Source: Camarhynchus parvulus (taxonomy: Eukaryota; Chordata; Aves; Passeriformes; Thraupidae). From it: a stretch of DNA of 64,000 nt. The notes beneath the pieces are model-generated. The model ran no database searches, was not told the origin of the DNA, and saw only the letters and a program-made list of their open reading frames with translations. The stretch covers positions 12,939,820 through 13,003,819 of the forward strand of contig NC_044582.1 of assembly GCF_901933205.1 (NCBI RefSeq), written 5' to 3'. The position numbers and the translations under genes are program-made. The first letter of the stretch is position 1, and every line of letters begins with the position of its first letter. Of this stretch, positions 11,056-24,570 are shown piece after piece.

Positions 11056-14000
11056 GTATGGTTTTTGATGTATTTATGGACTTCTTACTTATTTGCATAG
11101 AGTACACACAAGGAACAGATGCAGGAGTCAGTATTTCATTGTCCCAGGCATGCAGGAATGATGAGATCCAAGGCCTGCTTTAATTAGATCTCAAATTTCC
11201 AAGCAGTACTCAGCTGGGAACTGCCACTGACAGTGGAGTTCACTGTTCCCTTCTTAATTGTCTCCAGCTGTTAGAGAGCTGCCAGTAAATAACTCCATCC
11301 CTTTCCACCAATGCTCCTCCCCAGGCAACTGTGACCCATCAAAATCCCTTTTGGACAGGGGACTGTCTCCATTCTGAACAGGACCTCAGATCCTGAGCTT
11401 TCTTGCCAGTTCCTTTGACATTTCCTTCCTTCCATCTATTTCTGCCTTACCAGCCTGGAGGAGCAGGGATTTCCCCCAAGCCAGCAGCACCCTGTGATTT
11501 ACTGTGATGAATGGCATTGCTCACTAACCCAGCGCTGTGGCAGGAAAAGCAAAGTACTCATTCCCATCTCAGACAGACTGGGGGGACACAGATGTCCCAA
11601 ATCCTAGAGAATGCACCAAAAATCCCCCATGGAATGTGTTAGTAGTCACAGCTCCTTGCTGCTCCAGCCAGGAGCTGTCACTGAGGTGGACACACGTGAT
11701 GCCATCAATGCTCGTGCTGTTTTGCAACAGAACCTTGGCAGCTCCAACACCACCTCCCATTCTGGTTCTGTGCTCAGGGCTGTGTTACCTATTTTGTTGT
11801 GCCTGGGGGGAAGCCACTCAGGTTTGTGCACAGATTTTTGTTGCAATTGGCTTCTGGCAGCACCTTCAGAAACACAGCAGCACTCAGCCTCCAGAGCAGC
11901 ACCTGCACAGGGACAAAAACATCAATAAGTCAAACTGCTTGTTGATGTAAAATTGCTGATTAAAATCAATACACTACATCTGCTGCCTTCTGTGCTGCTG
12001 CATTCTCACCTGTAAGATCTGTGTTCTGGTTGACTGGGTGGAAGAGGGATCCTGGAACACTGGGTGGGGACTGTGATCAGCAGGACACTGCACAGCAGCC
12101 TGATGACCCTTGCCAAGCCCCCCACCTTGTAGGGTGCTCCCTCCAGCCCCTGATCTGGGGTGCTGCCTCCTGGATGAGCAGCAGGGAGCTGCTTCCCAGC
12201 CTGCCACACCTGCTCTAGGGGATGCTCCAGCCCTCCAGTGCCCTCTATAACTTTTCCAGGCCAGAAGCAGGCACCCAGGGGAAACTTCCTCTACCCAGCT
12301 TGGCTGCTTCACCTCCATGGAGAAGATGGCAGCCCCTGTATGCACAGGTAGGTGGGTACACAACACTTCACACTAACAATATGGGAAAAGAGTTGTGTAA
12401 ATCCTGCTTGTCTGGGAAGTGCCTGAAGGATGGAGAGGGTGGCAAGCTGACCATGAGCCAACCCCATGGGCTGCAAAGTGCAGGTCTGGTGGGCCTGCAC
12501 TGGGACCAGGTAAAGACACCTCCCAGTCTGCTCACAGCAGGGTTAAAACCGTCTCATTTTGGGAAGGAAGAACCATACAAACAAAAAAATGTAGCCCCAC
12601 TGAAGACAGACAAAAGGAGAGCAATGGGGATGGTCAGTGAGCAGGAAATTTGAGCCAAGACAGGATGAACTGGGGCATTGTCTAGTGAAATGATGGAAGG
12701 GAGAGGGCCTGGAAGAGGCAGGAGCAGAGAGGCTGTGAGGCTTGTCTCCTGAATCACCACTCCTGAAGGAAGGCTGTAACTGTGCCTGCATCTTTGATAG
12801 ATATGACGAAAACCAGAGTTTGACAAGCCACAAGGAAGGTAAGGGTCAGCCATGGAACAAAAAAACAGCTCTGTAACAGCTACAGAAATCAGAACCACCC
12901 AAGGCAGCTCCTTAAATGAAAAAAACAGCATTTTCACTAGACAGCAGCACCTCTGAGGTGAGGGCCCAGCTGCTGCCAGCCAGGTCGTCATTGCACAGAC
13001 AACAAACAGGGCAGAGGTCCCTGCACTGCCAAAGTCATGCAGCATTTGCTCCAGGAGGATCTTGCTCCTCCTGAGACATCCTGGTGAGCAACAGAGGCAG
13101 GAGTGGAGGGCAAGAGAAAAGACAAAACCTTGGAGAAAGTACTTGGGTTATATGCTTGGGAATGAGGCCTGGCTGAGACCTGTATCAAGTGGAAAGATGT
13201 AGTAAGTAGTTCATTAATACTTTGGCAACAGAGATATGATTTACCAGCACTTCCCACTACTAACAATATGCCTGAATTAATTGGTGGTATCAGGAGATCC
13301 CAACATCTTCTGTAATAAATAGCTAACAAGTTTAGCCTGTAAGGCTTCCAGAGGCTGCTAGCAGTCATTTTAAGCAGGCACAAATAATAAAAAATACCAG
13401 CATTTTTATTAAGTGGATTCAATTGCCAGAAGGTTTATTTTCAAGACCTTTTACAACATAAAAATAATTTTGATCAATGACTTGGTCCCAGTCCTATTAC
13501 TTAGCCACTTGAAGCCCCACAAAGTGCTTCCTGCACTGACATGACATCCCCACCTGCTGGCAGCCACCTTATTGATCACTGGTGACTTCTGCTCCCCTTT
13601 GCTGCCAATCAATGGTTTTGATGTCTGTCTGACTTTGTAATGCTTTAAGAAGCAACACTCACAAAGCAATCTTTCCTGACACTGTGTTCAATCAATCTGG
13701 CAGTCACTGGGCTTGCTTTTCTTTTCTAAAGTTGTTATCTTCTGTATGTCTGAAATCCTTGTTTAGGAGTCAAGCCTGCTTCATTCGTGTTTTGTGCTAT
13801 GGTTTTGAATTTTGAAAAGATTCTGCAATTCAGTTCCATGTCTGTTATGGGAGCTGTTTCAAATATTTCACATTTCCCTGTCTCTGTGTCTCTGAGCCAT
13901 GCTTTCTGCACAGCTCATCATTTCTGTCACTCCCCAGTTCCAGCCCTGTTGGTCCTGTGTTCCGTATCACAGGATATCCTTGCACTACATCTAATCATAA

Positions 14001-17000
14001 ATACTTCGTTCCTTTGTCTAAGGAGCTGCTGAAAGAGAGAGTTTTTTGGGTCAACATCAGAAGAAAGGCAGAAGGTATGTGTCTTTTGCCTTGGGAGAAG
14101 GCTTTATTGGCTGGAAGCCCGAGGCTCAATATAGGGAACATGGCAGAGCCCCCCATCATCTGTTTCACTGGGGTTTTTGTTCTAAAATGATGCCCTGTCT
14201 GCAAGATGAGAGCAGCAGACTCTGACTGCTCAGGCAGGGAGTGAGACACTGAAGCAACAGTGGGAACCTGCAAATAAAGCCCAAATAATAAATCTAGTAC
14301 AGACTCTTTAAAAATATTTTCACATCAGGATAGAGAAACAGTGACTTCTCAGCCATGCATCACAAAGACCCCCGGTCTCCTAAGAGGAGGTTCTCTCAGT
14401 CAGTCTGGAGTCCTGAGATGCTGCAGGTCCCTTCCATGAGAGAGAAGGCTGTGATCCTTCCAGTTCCTTGCTGAGAAGGAAAAGCAAAGGGAGAGCTGAT
14501 GAGCTTGATTTCAGGTTAAAATGAGATCTTTATGTTTCTCTCAGCCAGTGCATGGGAGGGAAATTGTGATCTCTTAAGGAAAGCCTGGCTGGTTTTTCTG
14601 TGGGGTTGCTATGGGGTGCACAAGAGGGAATGGAGGGGTCCAATATGTACTACATAAATGAGCATTTTTCTGTAACGAGGTGCTTATTGTGTTTCATCAG
14701 CACACAATCAAGAAGAACAGAAAACCACAGAAAAACAATAAATCGAGGCCTTCATTACATGCAGCCTGATGGGACCACCAGCACCACACTGCTTCATTCT
14801 CCTAACAGGTTCAAATCATTACCTTCAATGGTATTGGCTCAGTGTCAGAGCTGTTGGACAAACTCTAAGTCTAATCATCAGATGAACGTTTTAATTCAAA
14901 ATATTGTTTACTTTCATTTAAATTAAACATCATTTCATGATGAATCTGAATACAGTGTGACTGTGACCAAAAGAGGCTGTTGGCTTGTAGCTGTAATATA
15001 TGTAGGTGTATAAAAATGGTGACACAGAATAAAAGGTGACACTTTATTTATCTAGGTATAGAAAGGTTATCACACTTTGCAAGTAGCAAGGAAAGTCCTT
15101 AGTGCTGCTTAATATTAGACTTCAAGCTGAAAAACACTTTTATTGGACTGAGGTGAAATCATAAAAACTCTTAAAGGTTCAGTACCTTAGGTTATGAAAG
15201 GCTCTGCCTTCTGAAGTTTAGTGCTTTAAATAAGCTTCCTTATAACTTAAATCCAATTTTCTAGATAGCTTCCTACTTTGAGCCTCTTAGACATATGTTA
15301 TGCCTTTGCCTGAAAGTCTCCCGGTGACCTGTAAATTGATTTCAGCCCGTGAAATTGGCCATAAGTAAATCTTTGCACCTTTTTCTTCCTCTCCTGTTTT
15401 CTGAAATAAAAAGGGTGCAGGTGGCTTGTTTACTCTCAGGCTATAGATCCTATATGGACTTCAGAAGCACTATTGACCTCCTAGCAGCATGTACTAGGAA
15501 TAATAACTGACACAAGCTAATCAGGGCAGATGAGCAGAGCCCTGTCACAACACAGTTTTCTCTATTTGTCAAAATTCTCCTCCAGTTTCTCCATGGGTGC
15601 CTGATCAGCCAGAGCTCAGCACCTTCCAGTCCCCAGTGAAGATCAGTGAGTGGTTTTTGATTCATCAGCTTCAACATTTTCTGAAATACCTTGTTGTGCT
15701 GGTATCCACCAGAAAGATAAGGTATGTAACTGCCAAAAAAAGATATTAAGCTGGAATTTTGCCACATAAAAGATAAGACAAAAAGAAATAGAACAAGCTC
15801 CAAAATGACAAGCAAAAAGGAACACGGTAATTTATTATGAATTATATAAAATTGCTCAAATTACACCAAAGTTCTTAAATATGGAATACTAGTATACCCG
15901 CATTGTTATGCCTTTATTTCTTTCTGGTTTTATACCCCTGTCACTGCATGTAGCTGGGTAAAAAAAAACCAAAATGATAAAGCCAATTTTGCAAATGGCC
16001 ACAAATTCAGAGACACATGGCACAAAATGCTGACCCAGTCCAATGCCTTCCTGGTGGTTTCCAGTTTGTTCACAGAATTGTTTTGGGGCAGCTGCTGTGG
16101 GATCCCCACAGACTTTGAGCCAGGTCAGGAAGGTCCATTCTGTCACAAATGGCTTAGAACCCACCACTTTGGGTGCTTTGAGCAGGTATTTGTTATTGTC
16201 GTGTATTTAATGACAGCCCCAGCAAGCAACAGCCCTGAGCAGGATTGGTGTTTTTTGAGCACACAGCTACCCCTGCCCAAATTTTCTGCTTGAATCATGT
16301 CTCATCCTCTTTTCTTCCTCAGACTATACAGTGGTCCCTGCCCAAAATAGACAGTAAAGTCCTATTACGTAATTTCCTTCTAAGTTAGTCCAAAAAGCAT
16401 GTCCCAAAAAGGTAATACTAGCTTTGGATTCTTTGCCTTTTGGAACTCCTTCTCCACATTTTGCCTGCACTTCAATTTTTATTGATTTTCCTCTGCCACC
16501 TCTCAGTATCCTTCCTAGGCAGCATGATGCATTAACTTTCCATATAATGAATTTTCCCATTTGGTTCTGTATTCTGAAATATACCCACCTCTAAATGAGA
16601 TTTCAACACTCTGCATTGCTGATTTCCAGGTGTGGGCCATAGCCCTCATTTTTCACAGGTTGGGAACACCAAAAGAGCCTTCAAGACCCAGAAGTCTTCC
16701 TTTTAACACAATCACTGCTGTACTGGGGGGGAGGAGTGCTTTTATATTTTTATATTAGTTCCAACAATGAAGTTATTAAAGCTATTTTCCACCCCGCAAG
16801 AAAGCTACCGGATGATAATATTGTGCCTGCCTTTTAAACTAATTTTATTTTAATATGGTGCATTTGCAGGCATCATAATCTTATTGGTGCATGTTATTCT
16901 CACTTGATGACTGAAAAGGTTATTGTTTGGGGAATGGGTTTGTTCTGAGTTTTGTGGGTCTGGGCATTTCTCTCTTTAATTTTATCAACTGCTAAAATAT

Positions 17001-20000
17001 CAGAAACTAAGCCAATTCATTCAATAATTATCCATTGCTTTGTTGACTTCAGTTTCCTGAGAAGGATACAAGGTACTTTTGCAAAGCAATATGGAGAAAG
17101 ACCTACAGGTATTCCAGGTAGGATGCATCCACACAACTAAGGGTCTGTTCCAGCCAAGGCACAGAGCAGGAAGTATATTTGTCGTTCAGCTTCTCATAGA
17201 AGAGGAATACATTTATATATATATTTCTATAGTCAAATCTTCCACACTGGATTTGGAAAAAATTGTGTCACTAAATCCACATCCCCTCTAGGGCGGCACC
17301 TATGCAGCACTGGGACATCACAGTCTTCCTGACCTGAATGGCAGCAGACCTCCAAATAAAGGATCCCCAGATCTTTTATTTTCACTCTTAACTACTTACT
17401 GAATTTCAAAAAATTCTTTTCACCTTGTGTAAAGCAGGATTTATTTTACAACACGTTCATTACAATTACTACAGCTCACACTATAGCCCAAAAGCAGTAT
17501 TTTGAGTCTCAGACTTGAGGCATTTTACAAAGTAACAAGATTCAGGAGTGGAATTTCAGCCTTCCTGCAATTATGACATTTGTGTTAAGAGCACAAACTT
17601 TAAAGTCTTTTTCAGGCACCCACAAGAACATGAGATCCAAGGCAGGTACAAGGTACTCAGTGACCAGGTAGGCACAGGAGGACATTGTTCCCTGACACAT
17701 CCAGCTCTGTACCTGTAGCTGGATTGACATGGAATAGCTGCTGCCAGAGGTGACTTCAGAGGACATCACATCACTCAGCTGGCTTTCACAGCTGTCCCAT
17801 GCTTCCATTTCTCCCTGAAACCATCACTGCCTCTGCCCAGCTCAAAACCTGAGCTTCCCATTAAGAGGAGAAATACATCTCCCTCTCCTCACAGGTGAGT
17901 TCTAGTGTACACATTTCCTACTTAGAGAAGGGTCTTGGTGGGCATAAGCAAGTGCTTAATGACAAAAAGTATTGAAAAAGGGATCTCATATTGTACATAG
18001 ACCCATTATGGCCATGTTTTGTATTAAACTTCCTTTTATATTTAGTAGGAATTAATAGATATTTTCACAAATAGGTCTCAAATGTTACAGAGGACAGCAG
18101 AGTTCAGCAGGCTGATTATTACTGCTATAGAGCATTATCTGCTGATGAGCTTGTAACCCATGTTATCCTTATCTGCTAGATGTTCATATTAGCCATTAAT
18201 AATTTATAAACTAACCTCATTATAAGGCTGTAGCATCAACTGCAACAGATTACAGCAAAACCACACAGGGCTCAGGCACTAAAAAGTTTCTCTGTGCAGC
18301 CAATTCTGGCTTTATTATGTGTCCCTCTTTGAGTTTTATTGTACACTCTTGATATTCTGGAGAGATCCACTTCTTCCTAGGGCATGGCTATCAATAATCT
18401 GCGGGCTGCATTTTCCCACATGGCACTTGATGCCTGTAGCAGAAGCTGAGCTCTTGCCATTGTGTTGGTACAGACAGGTTTGGGAGCAGGACCAGTTGAG
18501 GATTGTTCACTAACAAGCCTCAGGGTGAGCAGAGCTCTACACAGACTTCTGGGTCTGAGTACAGCAATAAGGCCATGGCAATGCCCATCCCTGGGTTGTT
18601 GCCTTCAATCTTCCTGTCACAGGAGACCTGTCTAGCGTCTGAGGGCACAGCCTCACCAGTGCACTAAACTGTGCTTCCCTTCTGGGCCATATTTATTTCA
18701 CTAAGGTGGTCACAACTCAAAGTACTAAACCTACAAGCAGAAGCACTTGCTGTAAAATGGATGAAGAAATTCCCAAATGACGGGGAGTGGTTCTTTTCCT
18801 GATTTGTGTGAACAGAAGAGGGAAAAGCTTAGAGAGAAAAAAAAAGTGGTATATGTTCAAGTCTTTAATTTTTCACAACAGTCACTTTCCAGTGCTATCT
18901 AAATAGAAAGTCAATCTCTGTTTTTTACAAAATCCTCTGCACATGATTGTTTTCTGCCAGTCCTCCCTGTCAAAGTGGCATGAGAACACTGACAGCCACA
19001 AGTGCTCAGCTGCAGGATCTGGCTTTGTGAAAATGAATAGCTAAGCTGGAAAGAGTAGGTTCTTCCAAAAAGAGTAGTAGAGTCATCCACAGGGCACACA
19101 TGCTTGTTAAAATCCATTGCTCTGAATACATGACAGCACACCTTTCCTTGGAGCCCTTTTGGGCAAGAGACACTCTCAGGACATCCAGGAAGAGCAGCTG
19201 TCTGGGCAGACTCCCAAGGCAAAAACCTGGGCTTTACCAAAGCCATGGGCAAAGTTCATTTTGACTTCAGCAGAGCCGAGAATTTTCTGTCACCTTATCA
19301 CTATATTCCTTGGCTTTCAACATTACTGAATATTTTTCTGAGCAATTTTAGGCAAACCTATCTTCTGTCAAAGATATTAATGAGGAATAGTAATTATAAA
19401 TAGTAGTAGTATCCTGGGACCTTAGCTGTGGACCCACATGCATCCACAGCAGCAGCCTGGGGATGCATGATAAAGAGACAGGTTGGGTCTTTATTTATGT
19501 ATGGTACTCTTTCCCTTATCCTCAGACATTGACATGAAGGAGTTTAAACTGAGAAGTAAACACAAAGATGTGGATAGAATCCCTGGTTTAGGATGTGCCT
19601 GGTCTACAGACTGCCAAAGCCTGGTAAGAACTGATGTCTGCTGCTCCTTGCCACCTTCCCTGAGTATCCTCCATTGTCCCTCCTTAAAAACAGGACATAG
19701 TCTGAATTTTCCTATACTCTCAGTAATAGTGATTTTTCAGCCTGTGTTATGTTGGGAAAATCTGTCTGGAACACCACTGGTGTAGTGGCAAACAAATCAC
19801 AGTCCTGCACCCTGACAGCAAAGGGATGGTTCTTTCTGAAGAACTGCTATGATGCTGCCTTGTTTTTCCATAAATGGGCCTTTGCAGAACATCTCTAGAG
19901 TTCACAGTGAATGATGCCATTTCTAACTTAGTGTTTCCACCCAGATTAATCTGATTTTCTGCATATACTTCAGCCCATAAAGTAGCCAGCAATCTATGTG

Positions 20001-22437
20001 CCTTTTAAAAATCTTACTCAAAGTAAACAATTTTCCCAAGCCACATTTATAATAAATCTCAGTCTTGTAGGCTGTGAGATCTTTCACTCTCTCTTCCTCC
20101 TCACCCCCATATCATGCTGAGTCATTTTCTAAAATTAGTCCAGTTGCTTTTCTATGAGCAATGAATGAAATCTAAAGTGAATGAAACCTAAACATAGTCT
20201 AGACCAGGTAGATGAGGAGAAGGAAGACATGTAATCATAACTTTCCAGCCTTGCCAGAGCTGTATTTCCTTATAGTCCTGCAAGCATATGAAATGAGACA
20301 ACAAAAAAGAAAGAAAACTATGAGGGAAAAGAAAAATTCCCTTTTTCCTTAGATATGTATTTCCTTTTCCCTCTATTCTAAACACAAGCAATTAATTGGA
20401 AATGATCCTTCACTGGCAGAGTGAAGGCGGTGATGTACCTTGCTACCTTCAGGATACTTTGTGGGATTTAGCCATGGATCCCAGTGCTTTCATGATCTCT
20501 CCTACAAGTAACACTCACATTTTCTCACACATGAACAGACATTAATAACCATTTCTACACCTGCCTACATGTCTTTTAGTGCAGAGACAACAGTCCCTCC
20601 TCAGAGTCTGTTACAAGTCTAAGACAATTCAAAGTATATAAAACTTACACACCATGTTTTCCAAATATAACTGGGAAAGCATAATTTTAATCATCCCTAT
20701 TTGATTATTCCAGTTGGCACAATGTGTAAAAAGGTATCACAAATTATTTTTGAGAGATCATCCAATTACAGAGAGATTTTCCAGAGAGGAAATTTAGAGC
20801 ATCTCAGTAATGGCTTGATTAATACATGAGTCATATTTTAGCAACAGATAGTTTGATTGCTTATATGAACTGGTTTCATTCCACTTGCTTTAAATCCAGA
20901 AAAATACTAAGTAGATATGCAGCTCTATGAACAACAGAACCAAGGAGCCTGGTTTTCTATAGATTTGAGTTGGTAGGAAAAAAGCCTACATGAACCCTCT
21001 GACATCTTACAAATTTTAAACTCTCCTTACTACTTTTCTTTTTCTCCGAATAGTCATCTATCTTCAAAAAAACTTTTAGAACTTTGATGTCTTTGGGACT
21101 AATAAACTATTTCACTTGGTGTTAAATTTGGCTGCAATTGGTCAGCTTCAAAAATCACTGGAAATAGAGACGTGCATACACATGTGCACAGCTACATACC
21201 CTCACACACAGAGAGTATAAACACATAGGCCACATTTAAATAGAACATCATTCCCTTTAAGAAACTGATATAAACTGCTCTAACTCTACAGCTTTTGCCC
21301 ATCATACCCATTTTCAGAAATTAAACCACCGACCATCAACTGATATCATTCTTTGATAAGGTTTAATGAAGAAAATAAATGGTACTCCCTAAGGAAAGTA
21401 ATTTTCTCATTCCTTGGAATGTATATTTTTTCTCATATCTCTTACTGCTTCATCTTTCCAGAGAAAGCACTACATTATTGCAAAGCTGAACCATAAATGA
21501 CAGAAAAGCAACCACTGACCCTTTTCACATCAATGGCAGCACTGACATTTTTACCCAGCTATTCAAAGCCTGGACTCCACAGTGCTGTCCATAACTCTTA
21601 TCATAAATAGAGTCTGGTTCATTAAGGCCAAAGACAGTCAACTGTGCAAGAAAATCTGAGAATGCTGTTAGAACTTGCTGTTATTTAAATATTTTAAACT
21701 GGCAGCATTTGAAAACCAACTTGAAAGCTAAAATTTAAATTCACCTGCCTTTCTGTGCCTTAGGCTATGAAATAAGTTCAGACAAACAGCCAACCACAAA
21801 TAATGTCATGTAGGACTTTGTAATGTAAAGCTCATAGTGAGATCACAGCAAATAGAAGGTTACATTAGGAAGCCTACACATACAGGAAGATTTTCACAAC
21901 ACAGAGATGCTGTCTTCAAAACATTCTCCTCCCAATGCCTGAATGGAATAGCAATGCCCTGCACCCCTACATAGCACAAATGTGTCACAAACACAGCCTA
22001 GTTGGCAGGCAGAGCCAAGCTGCTGCACAAGTTGTGCATTGTGTGTTTTTTACAGGTTTTCCCTCTGCAGTATTATCCATAGCCAGAGGCACAGAGCAGC
22101 AGGTGACTCGGAGCTTTAATTTTCAAGTTTTCTCTCAATGAAGACCAGCAGCTGATAGCAATACTGACACCGGTGGTGAGATTCTGGTATTTCACCAGCA
22201 CAGCTCGACTGAACAGGTCTGCTATGAAAAACCTCCCACAGGAAAGGCTCTGCAAGTCAGGCTTCCCTCCAAAGGTCACCAGAAAGCCATGACTCAGGCT
22301 CCAAGTCACAGATGGGTGAAGGTCTGTGATAAAATGACCCCATTCTCCCTCCCTCTCTATTCTGTCTAGAAGTTCACCTGTTTGATGCTCAAGCACTTCC
22401 CTAAAACTTCTCTGTTCAATAGAAGGTTTATTCATTA

Positions 22438-22515
22438 CAGAATCATAGAGTGATTTGCATTGGAAGGGACCTCAAAGATCATCTAGTTCCACCCTTCTGG
22501 CCATGGCAGGGACAC
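22438..22515 (-). mobile_element. CR1 LINE fragment (3' end, inverted)
   Basis: AGAATCATAGAGTG, then GGAAGGGACCTCAAAGATCA and CATCTAGTTCC, is the reverse complement of the terminal part of avian CR1 elements (ATGATTCTATGATTCT end). Only about 80 bp remain recognisable, so this is an old, 5'-truncated copy. Confidence 0.85.
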
Positions 22516-24557
22516 AAATGGATTACACCCATTTGTTCTCCTTGTAGCACTATAATTTTGTTTTAAAATCTCTTTTTCACCAATATTAATATTATCATTC
22601 TATTGTTAGTAGAAAATAATCTAGAAGATACTCTTCCTGCTTCTGTTTTGATAAATAAGGCAAATATTTTAATCTTTTCTCACAAGAAAGTTTCAGAAAC
22701 TTTTCTCAAAACAAGTTGGCTTCACTCTCTTGATCATCCTGAAAGCTTCTTCTACACGTCTTCATTTCTCTTGAACTCAGGTGACCAGAAACTCACCAGA
22801 TCCATCACAACTGGTCAAATAAGTAGAATGACCCATCACAGGTTTGCAAGAAGCTCAGCTGAACAATTCTCTCAAAAGTAAAGAGGGGTGAGACAATCCA
22901 CCTTTTCCTCCATTTCCTGCTTATGGGTAAACCTGAGGGGAAGGGATTAAATTGACAGAATATGACCTGTAATTTGGAGTTAGTGCAGATTATTTGTGTC
23001 CCTTGGAAGTATTCATTAATTACGCTTTTATATTACTTGGATAACTCTTGTCTCTCTTCTTCCAATTCATTCATACAAAGGAAATATGATACATTGACAT
23101 TTATACTTCACACAGTGTTATAAAGCAAAGTTGATTCTTTTTATAACACGAGGCTTGAGCTACATAGATTCTGTTTGCTTTTCTTAGATTTATGTGATCA
23201 TGCTCCTTGCTTCTCTGCTTTTAGGATAGTTGTTAATATTCTAAAGGTTTTGTAACATTCTTTCACACTTTAAAACATTTCCTGGAAAGAATTGTTTATC
23301 ATACCAGTATTTTGTGTTTGTAAGAAATGTAACTACTCTCCTAAAAAGAAAAAGGAAAACAACAACCAACAACCACATTTCATAGAAACAAAATACAGGA
23401 AAGAGATTAGGCAAAAAAAAAAATCATATCTTTTAAAATCTGCTAGAAAAGCTTCTTCTGAGGCTTTTCATCTCTGGTTACCAAACAAGATGCTATTAGA
23501 CTTTTTTAAACCATTTTAGCAGGGCTAAGGGTACTGCTCAAAATTATTGAAATTGCAGGTCTGAGCACTCAGCTGCTCTAAAAATCAGGTCCTGTGTGGG
23601 TCAAGTTGGTCATTTCCTCTGAATGAACTACTCAAGAAAATGTTGGCTTTCAGCAAGTTGGTTCAGACTATGAATCCACTCTGGCAGAGATGGGAACAGA
23701 ACTCAGGTTTTCTGACTGACTGATCAAATGGCTCGACTGTGCTATCACCAAGAAAGAGACTTTAAAGAATGACTCTGAAAGGTTATATTCATTGAATTGC
23801 TGAGTACATAAAATGTGTTGAAAGAAAGGGTAAAACTTCTTGAAAGGGTTTAGAAATGGTTATATTTCTAATCTGTTGTGGTAGGATTTTCAACTCCAGT
23901 GTTCAGCGGACCTAGACTGACAAATTTATTATAGTTATAAGGCTGAGAAACCTATTAGAAGAAATATAATAGAAGGTACATTTTTGTGAGGCTTTAATAG
24001 GAACTGAAACAATTCAACAAAAGACTAAATTCTGTAAGGTGGGAAAAGTCATTTATTAAATCTTTCTAAAAAGATTGACTGACCTTTCTTTAAAAAGTGG
24101 GGCTTTTTTGTAAAAAATGAAAAGCTCAAGCTTCATAACAACAACCCAGTAAAAGGGTTTATTAGAAACTGGCTTCCTGCACAAGTTCAGTTATTTTTAT
24201 TGTCAGTATATGTTGGTGTTATGCAGCAAGAGAAGCACTGTTGCCTCTCTAATTTCTCTCTGGAACTAAAGAAATTCATAATAAAAGCACTCAAAATCTA
24301 AACAGAAATTTAAAAATAGAACACTGCTGCTTAGGTTTGTATGGCAAAATCCAGAAACAATGGGCTGAGAATTCAGCTCATAAGGAAACTGTGCCAGAAC
24401 TGTGAAGGTGGTTATTTCTTCTACCTCTGCTTACAGTAAAAGTCAAGCTATTAATATCAGGCACCTTGACAGTTGTATAAATGCATGTATTAAAATCCAA
24501 AGTACTTTTTGCTGCTGCAGATGTATCATCATTACAGAATAAGACAATTTTAATGTA

Positions 24558-24570
24558 CTACTAGATGGCA
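24558..24570 (+). promoter_or_regulatory. CTCF-like motif, forward
   Basis: CTACTAGATGGCA closely matches the CTCF core CCA(C/G)(T/C)AGATGGCA. Motif only; no conservation or occupancy data. Confidence 0.35.

Larger units (their letters stand above)
6082..11075 (+). other. PTPRG: PTPRG 3' untranslated region (end approximate)
   Basis: AT-rich sequence without a supported gene follows the stop codon. Canonical AATAAA hexamers lie at 7179-7184, 8047-8052, 10198-10203, 10861-10866 and 11050-11055. The last is followed by a GT-rich stretch (GTATGGTTTTTGATGT) and is the best candidate for the distal cleavage site. That gives about 5 kb, roughly in line with the long 3' UTR I recall for human PTPRG. 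The 122-codon reverse-strand frame at 10216-10584 has no recognisable content and is taken as chance. The distal end is inferred from signals only. Confidence 0.65.

Noticed and set aside
12554..13422. Overlapping minus-strand frames of 163 and 144 codons
   Set aside because: No recognised domain, different frames overlap, and frames exist on the other strand too; best explained as chance.
17542..17808. 88-codon minus-strand frame with a protein-like mixed composition
   Set aside because: I considered an isolated exon or pseudogene, but no family match or convincing splice pair was found.
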